From CAG-1000 sp964545285 (lineage in GTDB: Bacteria; Bacillota_I; Bacilli_A; RF39; UBA660), in the NCBI GenBank assembly GCA_964545285.1, contig CAZJEW010000009.1:1-40504 (forward strand): a DNA stretch of 40,504 nt, read 5' to 3'. Position 1 is the stretch's first letter. Each line of letters starts with the position of its first letter. The notes under the pieces were generated by a model. That model was not told the origin of the DNA. It did not search any database and saw only the letters and a program-made list of their open reading frames with translations. This document shows positions 32,165 through 40,451 of this stretch, piece by piece. The translations under genes were made by a program, and so were the position numbers.

Positions 32165-32551
32165 ATGATTACAGTTGTAGCAGCTTTAATTGAAAAAGAT
32201 GGTAAATATTTAATTGCACGAAGATCTACTGGTTCTGAAGATGTAATGGGAAAGTGGGAATTTCCTGGTGGAAAAGTTGAAAAAGATGAAACAGAAGAAC
32301 ATGCAATTGAAAGAGAAATTAAAGAAGAATTTGAAATGGATATAAAAGCAATTAGATTTATTACTAATAATGTTTGTGAATATCCATCTAAAACTATAGA
32401 TTTAAGATTATATGAATGTAAGCATATATCTGGTGAATTCAATCTTCATGATCACTCAGAATATAAATTTGTTGATAAAGCCGATATAATTACTTTTGAT
32501 TTATGTCCAGCTGATATTCCATTGGCTAAGTTTGTAAAGGAGAATATGTAG
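32165..32551 (+). CDS. Nudix (MutT-like) nucleoside triphosphate pyrophosphohydrolase
   Basis: Probably hydrolyses an NTP or dNTP to the monophosphate plus pyrophosphate. It shows GKWEFPGGKVEKDETEEHAI leading into EREIKEEFEMDI, i.e. the Nudix box GX5EX7REUXEEXGU with the penultimate Gly replaced by Glu. The FPGG and RSTGSEDVMGKW segments resemble the MutT/NudG (CTP pyrophosphohydrolase or 8-oxo-dGTPase) group. AGGTGA precedes ATG 32165, with TATACT about 25 bases upstream. One base separates its stop from the helicase ATG, so the two proteins are made together; it is the first cargo gene. Confidence 0.88.
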   Translation: MITVVAALIEKDGKYLIARRSTGSEDVMGKWEFPGGKVEKDETEEHAIEREIKEEFEMDIKAIRFITNNVCEYPSKTIDLRLYECKHISGEFNLHDHSEYKFVDKADIITFDLCPADIPLAKFVKENM

Positions 32552-32552
32552 T

Positions 32553-35300
32553 ATGAGAGATGAGTTCTTATCAAATGTTAATACATCGTTTTTAAATAAG
32601 ATTAAAAGTAATCTAAAAAAATGTAAGTCTTTCAATTTTTCTGTTAGTTTTATAAAGAAAGCTGGATTAGTACTTTTAGAAAGAGAAATAGAAGAAGCTC
32701 TTGAAAGAGGAGCTAAAGGTAGAATTATAACTTCTACATATCAAAATTTTACTGATATTGGTTCTTTAGAACAATTTTATAATTGGCAAAAAGAATATGA
32801 TAACTTTGAATGTCATTTAGATTATGAATGTTTTGGAGATAATGGATTTCATACTAAAGGTTATTTATTTGAATATGATGATTCAATTGAATTTATTGTA
32901 GGTTCATCTAATATAACTAGATTTGCTTTATTAAAAAACTATGAATGGAATGTATCATTAATTTCTAAAGATAATTTAGAATCATATAATGATGCTTTAA
33001 TAGAATTTGAATTAATATGGAATAATACATTAGAATTAGATTCTAAGCTAATTGAAAAATATAGGTTACAATTAGATTATGCTATTGAAAAATGGGATAT
33101 GGATTATATCAATGCAACAGATAATAAAATCAATCCAAATTCAATGCAAAGAAAAGCTCTTAGAGAATTAAGAAGATATAGAGATACTGGTGTTAAAAAA
33201 GCATTAATCATAAGTGCTACTGGATCAGGTAAAACTTATTTAGCCGCTTTTGATGCACGTAACTTTGGAGCTAAAAGATTGTTATATATAGTTCACAGAG
33301 AATCAATTTTAAAAGATGCTAGAGAATCATTTATAAAAGTATTTGGAGCAGAAAGAACTTATGGATTTTATACGGGTAATGAAAATTCTTTAGATGCAGA
33401 TTTTATATTTGCAACAAGTAATATGCTAGGAAGACATTTAGATTCTTTTAAAAAAGATGAATTTGATTATATTATTTATGATGAGGTTCATCACGTAGTT
33501 GCAGAAACTGGAAAGAAAATATTTGAATACTTTGAACCAGAATTTATTTTAGGATTAACTGCAACTCCAGAAAGAATGGATAATCAGGATATATTCAATT
33601 TATTTGATCAAAATGTTCCATTTGAATTAAGACTTAGAGATGCAATTAATAATGACTTAGTTGTTCCTTTCCATTATTATGGAATTAGAGATCAACTTGT
33701 TGATTATAGTTCAAAAGATAAAATGACAATTGCTAAAAATATAGCAGAACAAAACAACATTGAATTTATTAAATCTCAAATAGAAAAATATCGTAAGCCT
33801 GGAGAAAAATTAAAATGTATTGCTTTCTGTACTAATATTCAAAGCTGTAAGTTAATGGCTGAAGAATTATATGAAGAAGGATATCATACAATTTCTTTAA
33901 CTGGTATTAATGATACTGGTGTAAGAATTAAAGCATTCAAAGATCTTCAAGATGATAATAATTTATTAGAAATTATTTGTACTGTTGATATCTTAAATGA
34001 GGGTGTAGATATTCCACAAGTTAACATGGTTTTATTCTTAAGACCTACAGAATCTCAAACTGTATTTATTCAACAATTAGGGCGTGGTTTAAGAAAATAT
34101 CCTGGTAAAGAATATGTAACAGTTTTAGATTTCATTGGTAATAACTATGATAGAGCTGTTCAAATAGCAATGGCTCTTGGTACATTAGGTAAGACAACTT
34201 ATATGGAAAAAGCTTACTTAAAAGAAATGATCAGAACAAATTTTGAATCATTAGATATTCCAGAAGTTAAAATAGAAATTGATGATTTATCCAAAGAAGA
34301 AATAGTTAACTTCATTGATAAAACAAACTTTAATTCAAGAGTATTCTTAGAAAAAGATTATAAGAACTTTAAATCTTATATAAATAATGGAACTTATCCA
34401 ACTCACATGGATTTCTTAAATTCTGATGTATCTCCAGATTTAATTAGAATTATTAAATCTACATTTGGTGGATCAAAAAATAAGTCTTATTATAACTTCT
34501 TAAAGAAGATAGAAGAGGACGCTATTCCAATGTTTAGTGAACAAGAAGTTAATTTTATTAACAATATGGAAGATTTATTACCATTAGCTAGATTGGATGA
34601 GTATTTAATTATAGAACAAGCTATTAAAGAAAATACAATTGATCTAAAGAGAATTGAAGGTATTAATGAACACATAACTGATAAGACTTTAGAAAATGCA
34701 TATAACAATCTTAAATCTTTAGGAATAGTTGAAAATAGTAATATTGATTTAACTAATCTTTCAGAAGGCGACTTTAAAGATTATTTATTGGATACTTTAA
34801 ATTATGGAATAGTGAGATATAATCGCGAATTTGGTGAATATACTGGATTATTTAAATTATATAGAAACTACTATAAAGAACAAGCTTCTAGAATCATGTT
34901 AAAGAATGGTATTTTACAAAAGGGTACTTATTATGAAGATGATATAGCTTATATATTTGCTGGTATCAAAAAAGGTGAAGAAGGAAGATTAAACTATAAA
35001 GATAAATTTATTAATAATAAAATATTCCAATGGGAAAGTATAGCAAATGTATCTCAAAGTGAAAAAGAACATTTAAGAAATTCTAAAAAAGTTCATCTAT
35101 TTATTAGAAAGATGGAAAGTGAAGATACAGTTACTTTACCGTATACATATTTTGGTTTAGGTACATTTACAAACGAAAGAGATTCATTCACAGAAGAAGA
35201 TGGAAAGAAACATCCAACATTACTTTATGATATAGTTTTGGATGATGAAGTTCCAGAAGATTATTATATCGATTTTGAAATACCTAATTCTGTACAATAA
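32553..35300 (+). CDS. PLD-like nuclease / DEAD-box helicase / DUF3427 fusion
   Basis: Multidomain DNA- or RNA-processing ATPase, 915 aa. Residues about 1-165 form a phospholipase-D-type nuclease domain with one HxK motif (FHTKGYLF, His 100, Lys 102) and GSSN (117-120), so it would need to dimerise for a full active site. About 195-530 is a superfamily 2 helicase: Walker A SATGSGKT (221-228), DEVH (310-313), TATPE (336-340) and QQLGRGLR (507-514). The remainder matches the DUF3427 arrangement, ending in FGLGTFTNERDSF-type strands. Restriction-type helicases (ResIII) are the nearest known families. It is coupled to the Nudix gene; a terminator follows. Confidence 0.9.
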   Translation: MRDEFLSNVNTSFLNKIKSNLKKCKSFNFSVSFIKKAGLVLLEREIEEALERGAKGRIITSTYQNFTDIGSLEQFYNWQKEYDNFECHLDYECFGDNGFHTKGYLFEYDDSIEFIVGSSNITRFALLKNYEWNVSLISKDNLESYNDALIEFELIWNNTLELDSKLIEKYRLQLDYAIEKWDMDYINATDNKINPNSMQRKALRELRRYRDTGVKKALIISATGSGKTYLAAFDARNFGAKRLLYIVHRESILKDARESFIKVFGAERTYGFYTGNENSLDADFIFATSNMLGRHLDSFKKDEFDYIIYDEVHHVVAETGKKIFEYFEPEFILGLTATPERMDNQDIFNLFDQNVPFELRLRDAINNDLVVPFHYYGIRDQLVDYSSKDKMTIAKNIAEQNNIEFIKSQIEKYRKPGEKLKCIAFCTNIQSCKLMAEELYEEGYHTISLTGINDTGVRIKAFKDLQDDNNLLEIICTVDILNEGVDIPQVNMVLFLRPTESQTVFIQQLGRGLRKYPGKEYVTVLDFIGNNYDRAVQIAMALGTLGKTTYMEKAYLKEMIRTNFESLDIPEVKIEIDDLSKEEIVNFIDKTNFNSRVFLEKDYKNFKSYINNGTYPTHMDFLNSDVSPDLIRIIKSTFGGSKNKSYYNFLKKIEEDAIPMFSEQEVNFINNMEDLLPLARLDEYLIIEQAIKENTIDLKRIEGINEHITDKTLENAYNNLKSLGIVENSNIDLTNLSEGDFKDYLLDTLNYGIVRYNREFGEYTGLFKLYRNYYKEQASRIMLKNGILQKGTYYEDDIAYIFAGIKKGEEGRLNYKDKFINNKIFQWESIANVSQSEKEHLRNSKKVHLFIRKMESEDTVTLPYTYFGLGTFTNERDSFTEEDGKKHPTLLYDIVLDDEVPEDYYIDFEIPNSVQ

Positions 35301-35322
35301 AACGGCATTTTTTGCCGTTTTT
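35299..35322 (+). terminator. Terminator between the two hydrolase-helicase pairs
   Basis: AAACGGCA/TGCCGTTT (35300-35307 and 35313-35320) with a five-T loop, then TT. A TATAAT at 35327-35332 follows, so the MazG-DUF2075 pair probably has its own promoter. Confidence 0.75.
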
Positions 35323-35349
35323 ATGTTATAATTGAGCTAGGTGATTATA

Positions 35350-35664
35350 ATGCGTGAATTAACTGAAAAAGTAGTTGAATTTACACGAGAAAGAGATTGG
35401 GATCAATTTCATTCTCCAGAGAATTTAGCTAAGAGTATTTCTATTGAAGCTGGTGAGTTATTAGAATGCTTTCAATGGAATAATGAATATGATTTAGATG
35501 AAGTTAAAGAAGAACTAGCAGACGTTATTAATTATTGTTTATTAATGGCTGATAAATTAGGAGTAGATCCTAAACAAATAGTTTTAGATAAAATGGAAAA
35601 GACAGCTAAGAAATATCCAGTAGAAAAAGCAAAAGGAAAGAGCACAAAATATAATAAGTTGTAA
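35350..35664 (+). CDS. MazG-like nucleotide pyrophosphohydrolase
   Basis: All-alpha NTP pyrophosphohydrolase (RS21-C6/MazG-like superfamily), expected to convert NTPs or dNTPs to monophosphates. The four metal-binding acidic residues sit in IEAGELLECFQW and VKEELADVINYCLLMADK (ExxE ... ExxD). The WDQFHSPENLAKSI opening is typical of this small single-domain subgroup. 104 aa from ATG 35350, chosen because AGGTGA precedes it and an upstream GTG lies inside that sequence. It is 11 bases from the DUF2075 gene and has its own -10 element. Confidence 0.88.
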   Translation: MRELTEKVVEFTRERDWDQFHSPENLAKSISIEAGELLECFQWNNEYDLDEVKEELADVINYCLLMADKLGVDPKQIVLDKMEKTAKKYPVEKAKGKSTKYNKL

Positions 35665-35675
35665 GAGGTAGGTTT

Positions 35676-37535
35676 ATGTTAGTATACGAAGGTGTAAAAT
35701 CAAGTTTCATTAATGATGTAGATTTAAATTTAATTACTGATAAAATTTTAAATAGATTTAAAGAAGTATTTCATAGAAGTACTGGTGAATCTGAAGTTAA
35801 TTCTTGGCGTGAATCAATGTTAAGAATGAGAGGAGTATTAGCTGATAATGAAATACCAGATAATGCAGGTGTTGCTATTGAGTTTAATATTCCACATACT
35901 TCTAATAGAATTGATTTTCTTTTGTCTGGATACGATAAGAATAAAAATAATTCAATTATTATTATTGAATTAAAACAATGGACTCATGCAGATGCTGTTC
36001 CTGGTAAAGATGGCGTTGTATCTACTGTTACTGGTAGAGCATTAAGAGAAGTTACACATCCTTCTTATCAAGCATGGAGTTATGCTAGTTTAATAGATAA
36101 TTATAATCAAGAAGTATATGATAGAAATGTTGGATTACATCCATGTGCGTTTTTACATAATTATGATTTAACAGATAATGATCCTATTAATAGTGAACAA
36201 TATAAAGATTATATTAATGCAGCCCCAATGTTTGGAGCAAAGGATTTCGAAAAGTTAAGAGAGTTTATTAAGAAATATGTTGCTGAAGGAGATAATAAGG
36301 AAGGGTTATATATTATTGAAAATGGTAAAATTAAACCTTCTAAAATGTTACAAGACTCATTCTCGTCAGTATTAAAAGGAAATAAGGAATTCGTTTTAAT
36401 TGATGATCAAAAAGTCATTTATGAAGAAGCATTAAGAATTGGTATAAATGCTCATATACATAATGAAAAAAGTGTATTAATTGTTGAAGGTGGTCCAGGT
36501 ACTGGTAAATCAGTATTAGCAATTAATTTGTTGAGACAATTCTTAAATAGAAGTTTAAATAGTTTTTATGTTACAAAAAATAGTGCACCTAGAGAAGTAT
36601 TTAAAGCTAAATTAAAAATAGATAAAATGAGTGGATTAAACAATTTGTTTAAAGGCTCTGGAAGTTTCTATGATTGTGAGCCAAATTCTTTTGATGTATT
36701 AATAGTAGATGAAGCTCATCGATTAAACAAGAAATCTGGTTTGTTCTCTAATTTAGGAGAAAATCAAATTAAAGAGATTATTAATTCTAGTATGTTCTCA
36801 ATTTTCTTTATAGATGAAAATCAAAGAGTTACATTAAAAGATAATGGATCAATAGATGAAATTAAGAAATACGCAAAATATTATGATGCTGGAATATATA
36901 AAATGGACTTAAAGAGTCAATTTAGATGTGATGGTTCTGATGGATATTTAGCATGGTTAGATAATACATTAGAAATAAGAGAAACAGCTAACTTTGATTT
37001 AGATAGCAAATATGATTTTAAAGTATTTGATGATCCAAATGAATTACGAAGAGTAATTGAAGAAAAAAACAATATCAATAATAAGTCTAGATTAGTTGCA
37101 GGTTATTGTTGGAATTGGATTAGCGAAGGTAAAAATAAATCTGATGTATATGATATAACTATACCAGAATATGATTTTGGAATGAGCTGGAATTTAGGAA
37201 ATTCAAGTACTTGGGCTATTGATAAAGAATCAATTAATGAGGCTGGATGTATTCATACATGCCAAGGACTAGAATTTGATTATATAGGTGTTATTATTGG
37301 CGATGATATGAGATATGAAAACGGGCACATAGTAACAGATTATTCAAAGAGAGCAAAGACTGATCAATCATTAAAAGGTATTAATAAAATTGCTAAAGAA
37401 CAAGGGCAAGATGAAGCAAATAGACTTGCTGATATGATTATAAAAAATACATATAAAACATTAATGACTAGAGGTATGAAAGGTTGTTATGTTTATTGTA
37501 CAGACAAAAAATTATTAGATTATTTAAAAAAATAA
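35676..37535 (+). CDS. PD-(D/E)xK-like nuclease / DUF2075 superfamily 1 helicase
   Basis: A 619-aa ATPase. The N-terminal third (about 40-145) looks like a restriction-endonuclease fold: RIDFLLSGYD with Asp 80 and IIIIELKQW with Glu 98 and Lys 100. The DUF2075 helicase domain follows: Walker A GGPGTGKSV (272-280), VDEAHR (344-349), FIDENQRV (378-385), QFRCDGSDGYLAWL, HTCQGLEFDYIGVIIGDD and LMTRGMKGCYVY. DUF2075 also forms the ATPase part of some Schlafen-type proteins. AGAGGTAGG-like ribosome binding site before ATG 35676. It pairs with MazG as the preceding helicase pairs with Nudix. Confidence 0.88.
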   Translation: MLVYEGVKSSFINDVDLNLITDKILNRFKEVFHRSTGESEVNSWRESMLRMRGVLADNEIPDNAGVAIEFNIPHTSNRIDFLLSGYDKNKNNSIIIIELKQWTHADAVPGKDGVVSTVTGRALREVTHPSYQAWSYASLIDNYNQEVYDRNVGLHPCAFLHNYDLTDNDPINSEQYKDYINAAPMFGAKDFEKLREFIKKYVAEGDNKEGLYIIENGKIKPSKMLQDSFSSVLKGNKEFVLIDDQKVIYEEALRIGINAHIHNEKSVLIVEGGPGTGKSVLAINLLRQFLNRSLNSFYVTKNSAPREVFKAKLKIDKMSGLNNLFKGSGSFYDCEPNSFDVLIVDEAHRLNKKSGLFSNLGENQIKEIINSSMFSIFFIDENQRVTLKDNGSIDEIKKYAKYYDAGIYKMDLKSQFRCDGSDGYLAWLDNTLEIRETANFDLDSKYDFKVFDDPNELRRVIEEKNNINNKSRLVAGYCWNWISEGKNKSDVYDITIPEYDFGMSWNLGNSSTWAIDKESINEAGCIHTCQGLEFDYIGVIIGDDMRYENGHIVTDYSKRAKTDQSLKGINKIAKEQGQDEANRLADMIIKNTYKTLMTRGMKGCYVYCTDKKLLDYLKK

Positions 37536-37564
37536 AAGTGATGAAATAAAATTCATCACTTTTT
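37534..37564. terminator. Bidirectional terminator between DUF2075 and DUF2188 genes
   Basis: A perfect 12-bp stem AAAAGTGATGAA/TTCATCACTTTT with loop ATAAAA (37534-37563), T-rich on both exits, overlapping the DUF2075 stop and touching the convergent DUF2188 stop. Confidence 0.8.
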
Positions 37565-37796
37565 ACATAACTTTATCTTTTGGAGGGCATGAATCCTTAC
37601 CAAAACTATCTTTATCTTGGATTCGACCATTTTTGCCATGAATTACTAGTTCTACACCTTTGTTTTGTGCAACTTGTCTTCCTCTTGCAAGTGCTTCACT
37701 TTTTGTATCATAAGTATTACATGGTTTTGAAGTGCCTTCACTTTTAACGTTCCAAACATTATTTTTAAATGTTACATGGACATTAGATTTTGCCAT
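37563..37796 (-). CDS. DUF2188 domain protein
   Basis: A 77-aa protein of the DUF2188 family, whose function is unknown. It shows the family pattern: NVHVTFKNNVWNVKSEGTSK (His-Val then W-x-V), the Asp/Thr-Lys-Ser-Glu-Ala helix YDTKSEALARGRQVAQNKG, and VELVIHGKNGRIQDKDSFGK. AGGAGGAATATCT precedes ATG 37796 rather than the in-frame start at 37820. It lies opposite in strand to the cargo genes on both sides, converging with the DUF2075 gene and diverging from rloA, which suggests a separately controlled small accessory protein. Confidence 0.85.
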   Translation of the reverse strand: MAKSNVHVTFKNNVWNVKSEGTSKPCNTYDTKSEALARGRQVAQNKGVELVIHGKNGRIQDKDSFGKDSCPPKDKVM

Positions 37797-37832
37797 AGAT
37801 ATTCCTCCTATTTCTGTCAATTAAACTAAAAA

Positions 37833-37910
37833 TTGTACATTTTTAGAAAGAATATGGTATACTATTAGTGTGAGGGAAATAGTATAACCATTTGACTATT
37901 TTCTTTTTTT
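37833..37910 (+). ncRNA. Candidate short terminated transcript upstream of rloA
   Basis: TTGTAC (37833-37838) and an extended -10 TGGTATACT (TATACT at 37858-37863, 19-base spacer) would start RNA at about 37870. Only a few bases later comes a 9-bp hairpin GGAAATAGT/ACTATTTTC (37875-37883 and 37895-37903) followed by seven T residues. No ORF fits. It would be a transcript of only about 40 nt, or an attenuator reducing read-through into rloA. Confidence 0.45.
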
Positions 37911-38006
37911 ATGTCTAAAATACCCTTAGGCAAGTAAATTTTATCATAATAACTCTGAAAAATCAATCTCAAAATGTGCTTTAAATGTGAAAAAATCGTA
38001 TTTGTA

Positions 38007-38035
38007 TTGACATTTTTTTAAAAAAGTAGTATATT
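38007..38035 (+). promoter_or_regulatory. Promoter for rloAB
   Basis: Consensus TTGACA (38007-38012), 17-base spacer, TATATT (38030-38035), 60 bases before the rloA ATG. RloAB is therefore transcribed independently of the upstream cargo. Confidence 0.7.
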
Positions 38036-38095
38036 ATCATTCACAAATGAGAAAAATTATAATATAATGTTATTAGAGAATAGGAGAAATAGAAT

Positions 38096-39412
38096 ATGCT
38101 AATAGGTTTTAAAATTAAAAATTATAGATCATTTAATGATCTTCAACATTTTACAATGCTTGCAGGAAAAGTTAGAAATAATGAAAATCATATAGTAAAT
38201 ATTGGCAAGCATAAAGTTTTAAAATTTTCTGGAATGTTTGGTGCGAATGGTTCTGGAAAATCTAATTTAATACTAGCAATGAGTTTTGTTCAAACACTTA
38301 TTAATAATGGTGTTGGATTTATAATAGATAATCAATATTTTAGAGGAAATAAAGGAAATCCAGAAAATGATTCTTATTTTGAATATGAGATTTCGTTAAA
38401 TAATAAGCTTTATTCGTATGGATTTGAAATTAATATTAGTAAAAAGATGATTGTTTCAGAGTGGCTAATAGATATGACAAAGCCTACTGAAAAAGTTATT
38501 TTTGAACGTGATGTTAAAAAGGGAACTATAAATACTGATTTAAAATCTAAAAATGATTATTTTAATATTTGCTTACTTGAAATGAAAAAAAATACATCAG
38601 AATTATTTATAAAAGAGATGTTTAGGCGAATTGCTATGTCTAATAATCAAGATCCTTTTTTTGATGATATTAAAAATGTATTTAAATTTTTGGTTTATGA
38701 CACCATAATAATTAGACCATCAGCTCATAAACTATTTGATATTGATTATGTAAAGAAAAAAGAGAAAATACTTAAAATATTAGGAGCGCTTGATATAAAT
38801 ATTGTTGATATTGTTCCTGAAGAATGTGATATTAAAAAGGTAGAAAATAAATTACCACCTGAAGTATTTAATGACATTAAAAGAAATTTTGAATTATTAT
38901 CTCAAAAATCTAAAAATGCTAATTTAACATTAAGAATTGAAAATGATTTGTATATTATTAATAAGGATAGTAGTAATGCTTATAATGTTCAAAGTTTGAA
39001 GTTTATTCATAGTAATAATGATGAAACATTTGGTGCATTTGACGAATCTGATGGCACTATAAGAATTTTAGAATTAATTGATATTTTAATTTCACATAAT
39101 AAGTTATTCTTGATAGACGAACTAGATAGTAGTCTTCATCCTGCCTTGGTAGATGGATTATTAAAGATATTTTTACAATCAAATTCAGATAATCAATTAA
39201 TAATTACTACTCATGAATTAAAAACCTTAGATTTTGATCTTGTCAGAAGAGATGAAATATGGTTTGCTGAAAAGAATGAATGTGGAGAATCTCGTATTTA
39301 TTCTCTTGAAGAATTTAAAGATGTGGCTAGATTTGATAGGAAAATTGATAAAGCATATATGGAAGGAAGATTTGGTGCAATTGCCAACATTGATGTAAAT
39401 TATGAGAATTAA
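38096..39412 (+). CDS. rloA: RloA/AbiLi-like AAA ATPase
   Basis: ABC/SMC-like ATPase of the AAA_15/AAA_21 group, partner of RloB. Walker A FGANGSGKSN (about 48-57), an ABC-like signature ESDGTIRILEL (317-327), Walker B LFLIDELDSSLHP (337-349) and the switch histidine in ITTHELKTLD are intact; the start MLIGFKIKNYRSF is typical. 438 aa. In OLD/Septu/AbiL-type systems such ATPases sense infection and control a nuclease partner. GGAG lies nine bases before the ATG. It overlaps rloB by 11 bases. Confidence 0.88.
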   Translation: MLIGFKIKNYRSFNDLQHFTMLAGKVRNNENHIVNIGKHKVLKFSGMFGANGSGKSNLILAMSFVQTLINNGVGFIIDNQYFRGNKGNPENDSYFEYEISLNNKLYSYGFEINISKKMIVSEWLIDMTKPTEKVIFERDVKKGTINTDLKSKNDYFNICLLEMKKNTSELFIKEMFRRIAMSNNQDPFFDDIKNVFKFLVYDTIIIRPSAHKLFDIDYVKKKEKILKILGALDINIVDIVPEECDIKKVENKLPPEVFNDIKRNFELLSQKSKNANLTLRIENDLYIINKDSSNAYNVQSLKFIHSNNDETFGAFDESDGTIRILELIDILISHNKLFLIDELDSSLHPALVDGLLKIFLQSNSDNQLIITTHELKTLDFDLVRRDEIWFAEKNECGESRIYSLEEFKDVARFDRKIDKAYMEGRFGAIANIDVNYEN

Positions 39413-40289
39413 AAGTGATTTTGCTGCTGAAAGAGAATCTGAGACACATACTTATAAACCTAAATTTTTTATAGCATCAGAGGGTGCAAATACAGAACCT
39501 AAATATTTTAATAAGCTTAATGAATCATTAATATCTGAAAATGTAACAATAATAAATATTTTACGAAATTATGTTGATAATGATAAAAGCAATCCTACTT
39601 TTATTGCAAATTTATTGGGCGATTTTTTAGAAAATGGCGGAGAAGAAATAACTGTAAAGGAATTAAAAGGAAAAATAAAGAATTGGGATCATGAAAATCC
39701 TGGAAGAATAGATATTGAAAATATTTCATTAAAGCTTAATGAAATGTTTGGTAGGGATAGTTATAGAATAAAGAACGAACTCTTAAATGATTTGTTTATG
39801 GAATTATTTAAGGGAGAAATTTACGAAGATTTAGCTAAAAATTTTATTAAATATTTTCAGGCTCAAAATGTTACTTATTCTCCAACTGTTGATACATTGA
39901 ATATGGTGGTTGATAGGGATAAAGATAGTTTTGTCGATGATCAATATGACACAGTTTTAAAGTTTTGTAAAGAGAATGGTGTTAATTTGTTTGTAAGTAA
40001 TCCTAATTTTGAATTTTGGTTATATTTACATTTTTCTGAAGTAGAAGAAGAGGATAAACAAGTATTACTTGAAAATAAAAAAGTTGGAAAAAGAAGATAT
40101 ATAGAGAAAAAGTTAAATCAACTTTTTAGATATAATAAAAATTCTTTTAATTTTGATGTATTGGAGCCTCGAATAAAAGATGCAATTATAAGAGAAAAAA
40201 ATTATGAAGAAGACATTGAAAAATTAAAGTATAATTTGGGAACAAATGTTGGAAAATTAGTTGAAAAAATTATTAGTGAAAAAAAATAA
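39402..40289 (+). CDS. rloB: RloB/AbiLii-like TOPRIM-fold effector
   Basis: RloB-family protein, the usual partner of RloA. FFIASEGANTEPKYFNKL carries the conserved Glu (27), MVVDRDKDSF the D-x-D (171, 173), and FVSNPNFEFWLYLHFSE the family's SNPxFExWL motif, together consistent with a TOPRIM-like nuclease core. At 295 aa there is a long insert (about 65-160) between the Glu and the DxD, with GREND-like helices not found in short RloB proteins. It starts inside the rloA stop region without its own Shine-Dalgarno, so it is coupled to rloA. A predicted abortive-infection effector by family analogy (AbiL). Confidence 0.86.
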   Translation: MRIKSDFAAERESETHTYKPKFFIASEGANTEPKYFNKLNESLISENVTIINILRNYVDNDKSNPTFIANLLGDFLENGGEEITVKELKGKIKNWDHENPGRIDIENISLKLNEMFGRDSYRIKNELLNDLFMELFKGEIYEDLAKNFIKYFQAQNVTYSPTVDTLNMVVDRDKDSFVDDQYDTVLKFCKENGVNLFVSNPNFEFWLYLHFSEVEEEDKQVLLENKKVGKRRYIEKKLNQLFRYNKNSFNFDVLEPRIKDAIIREKNYEEDIEKLKYNLGTNVGKLVEKIISEKK

Positions 40290-40323
40290 ATTAGATATGA
40301 GTAAAACATTTCTAATTTTTTTT
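40288..40323 (+). terminator. Terminator after rloB
   Basis: AAATTAGA/TCTAATTT (40288-40295 and 40311-40318) with a 15-base loop, followed by more T residues that run into the right arm sites. Confidence 0.6.
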
Positions 40324-40343
40324 ACCTATACATTTACCTATAT
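40321..40343 (+). repeat. Right integrase arm-type sites
   Basis: TTTACCTATA at 40321-40330 and 40333-40342, the same motif and 12-bp period as the left pair, and in the same orientation. They lie about 110 bases inside attR. Confidence 0.65.
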
Positions 40344-40387
40344 GAATTTATAAACAACTATAAACTTTTATAAATTATAGAAAATAA

Positions 40388-40412
40388 AAATCCCCTAAAT
40401 TATAGGGGATTT
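40388..40412 (-). terminator. Hairpin near the element's right end
   Basis: A perfect 10-bp stem AAATCCCCTA/TAGGGGATTT with a five-base loop. On the minus strand it is followed by TTTTTATTTTC, so it would stop transcription entering the element from the right flank. Confidence 0.6.
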
Positions 40413-40451
40413 AATCTTTTATCACAGGTATAATACGAACAAACTTTCGGA

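Larger units (their letters stand above)
27590..40451. mobile_element. Integrative element of about 12.9 kb carrying defence-like cargo
   Basis: Bounded by the direct repeat CCCCCTGAA(T/G)AGAGC, with a tyrosine integrase at the left end and paired TTACCTATA arm sites just inside both ends. The left half (minus strand) holds integration, replication-like and DNA-binding genes; the right half (plus strand) holds a Nudix/PLD-helicase/MazG/DUF2075 cluster, DUF2188 and RloAB. No relaxase, coupling protein, secretion genes or phage structural genes are visible, so it resembles a small mobilisable or satellite-type element whose transfer would depend on a helper. Confidence 0.8.
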
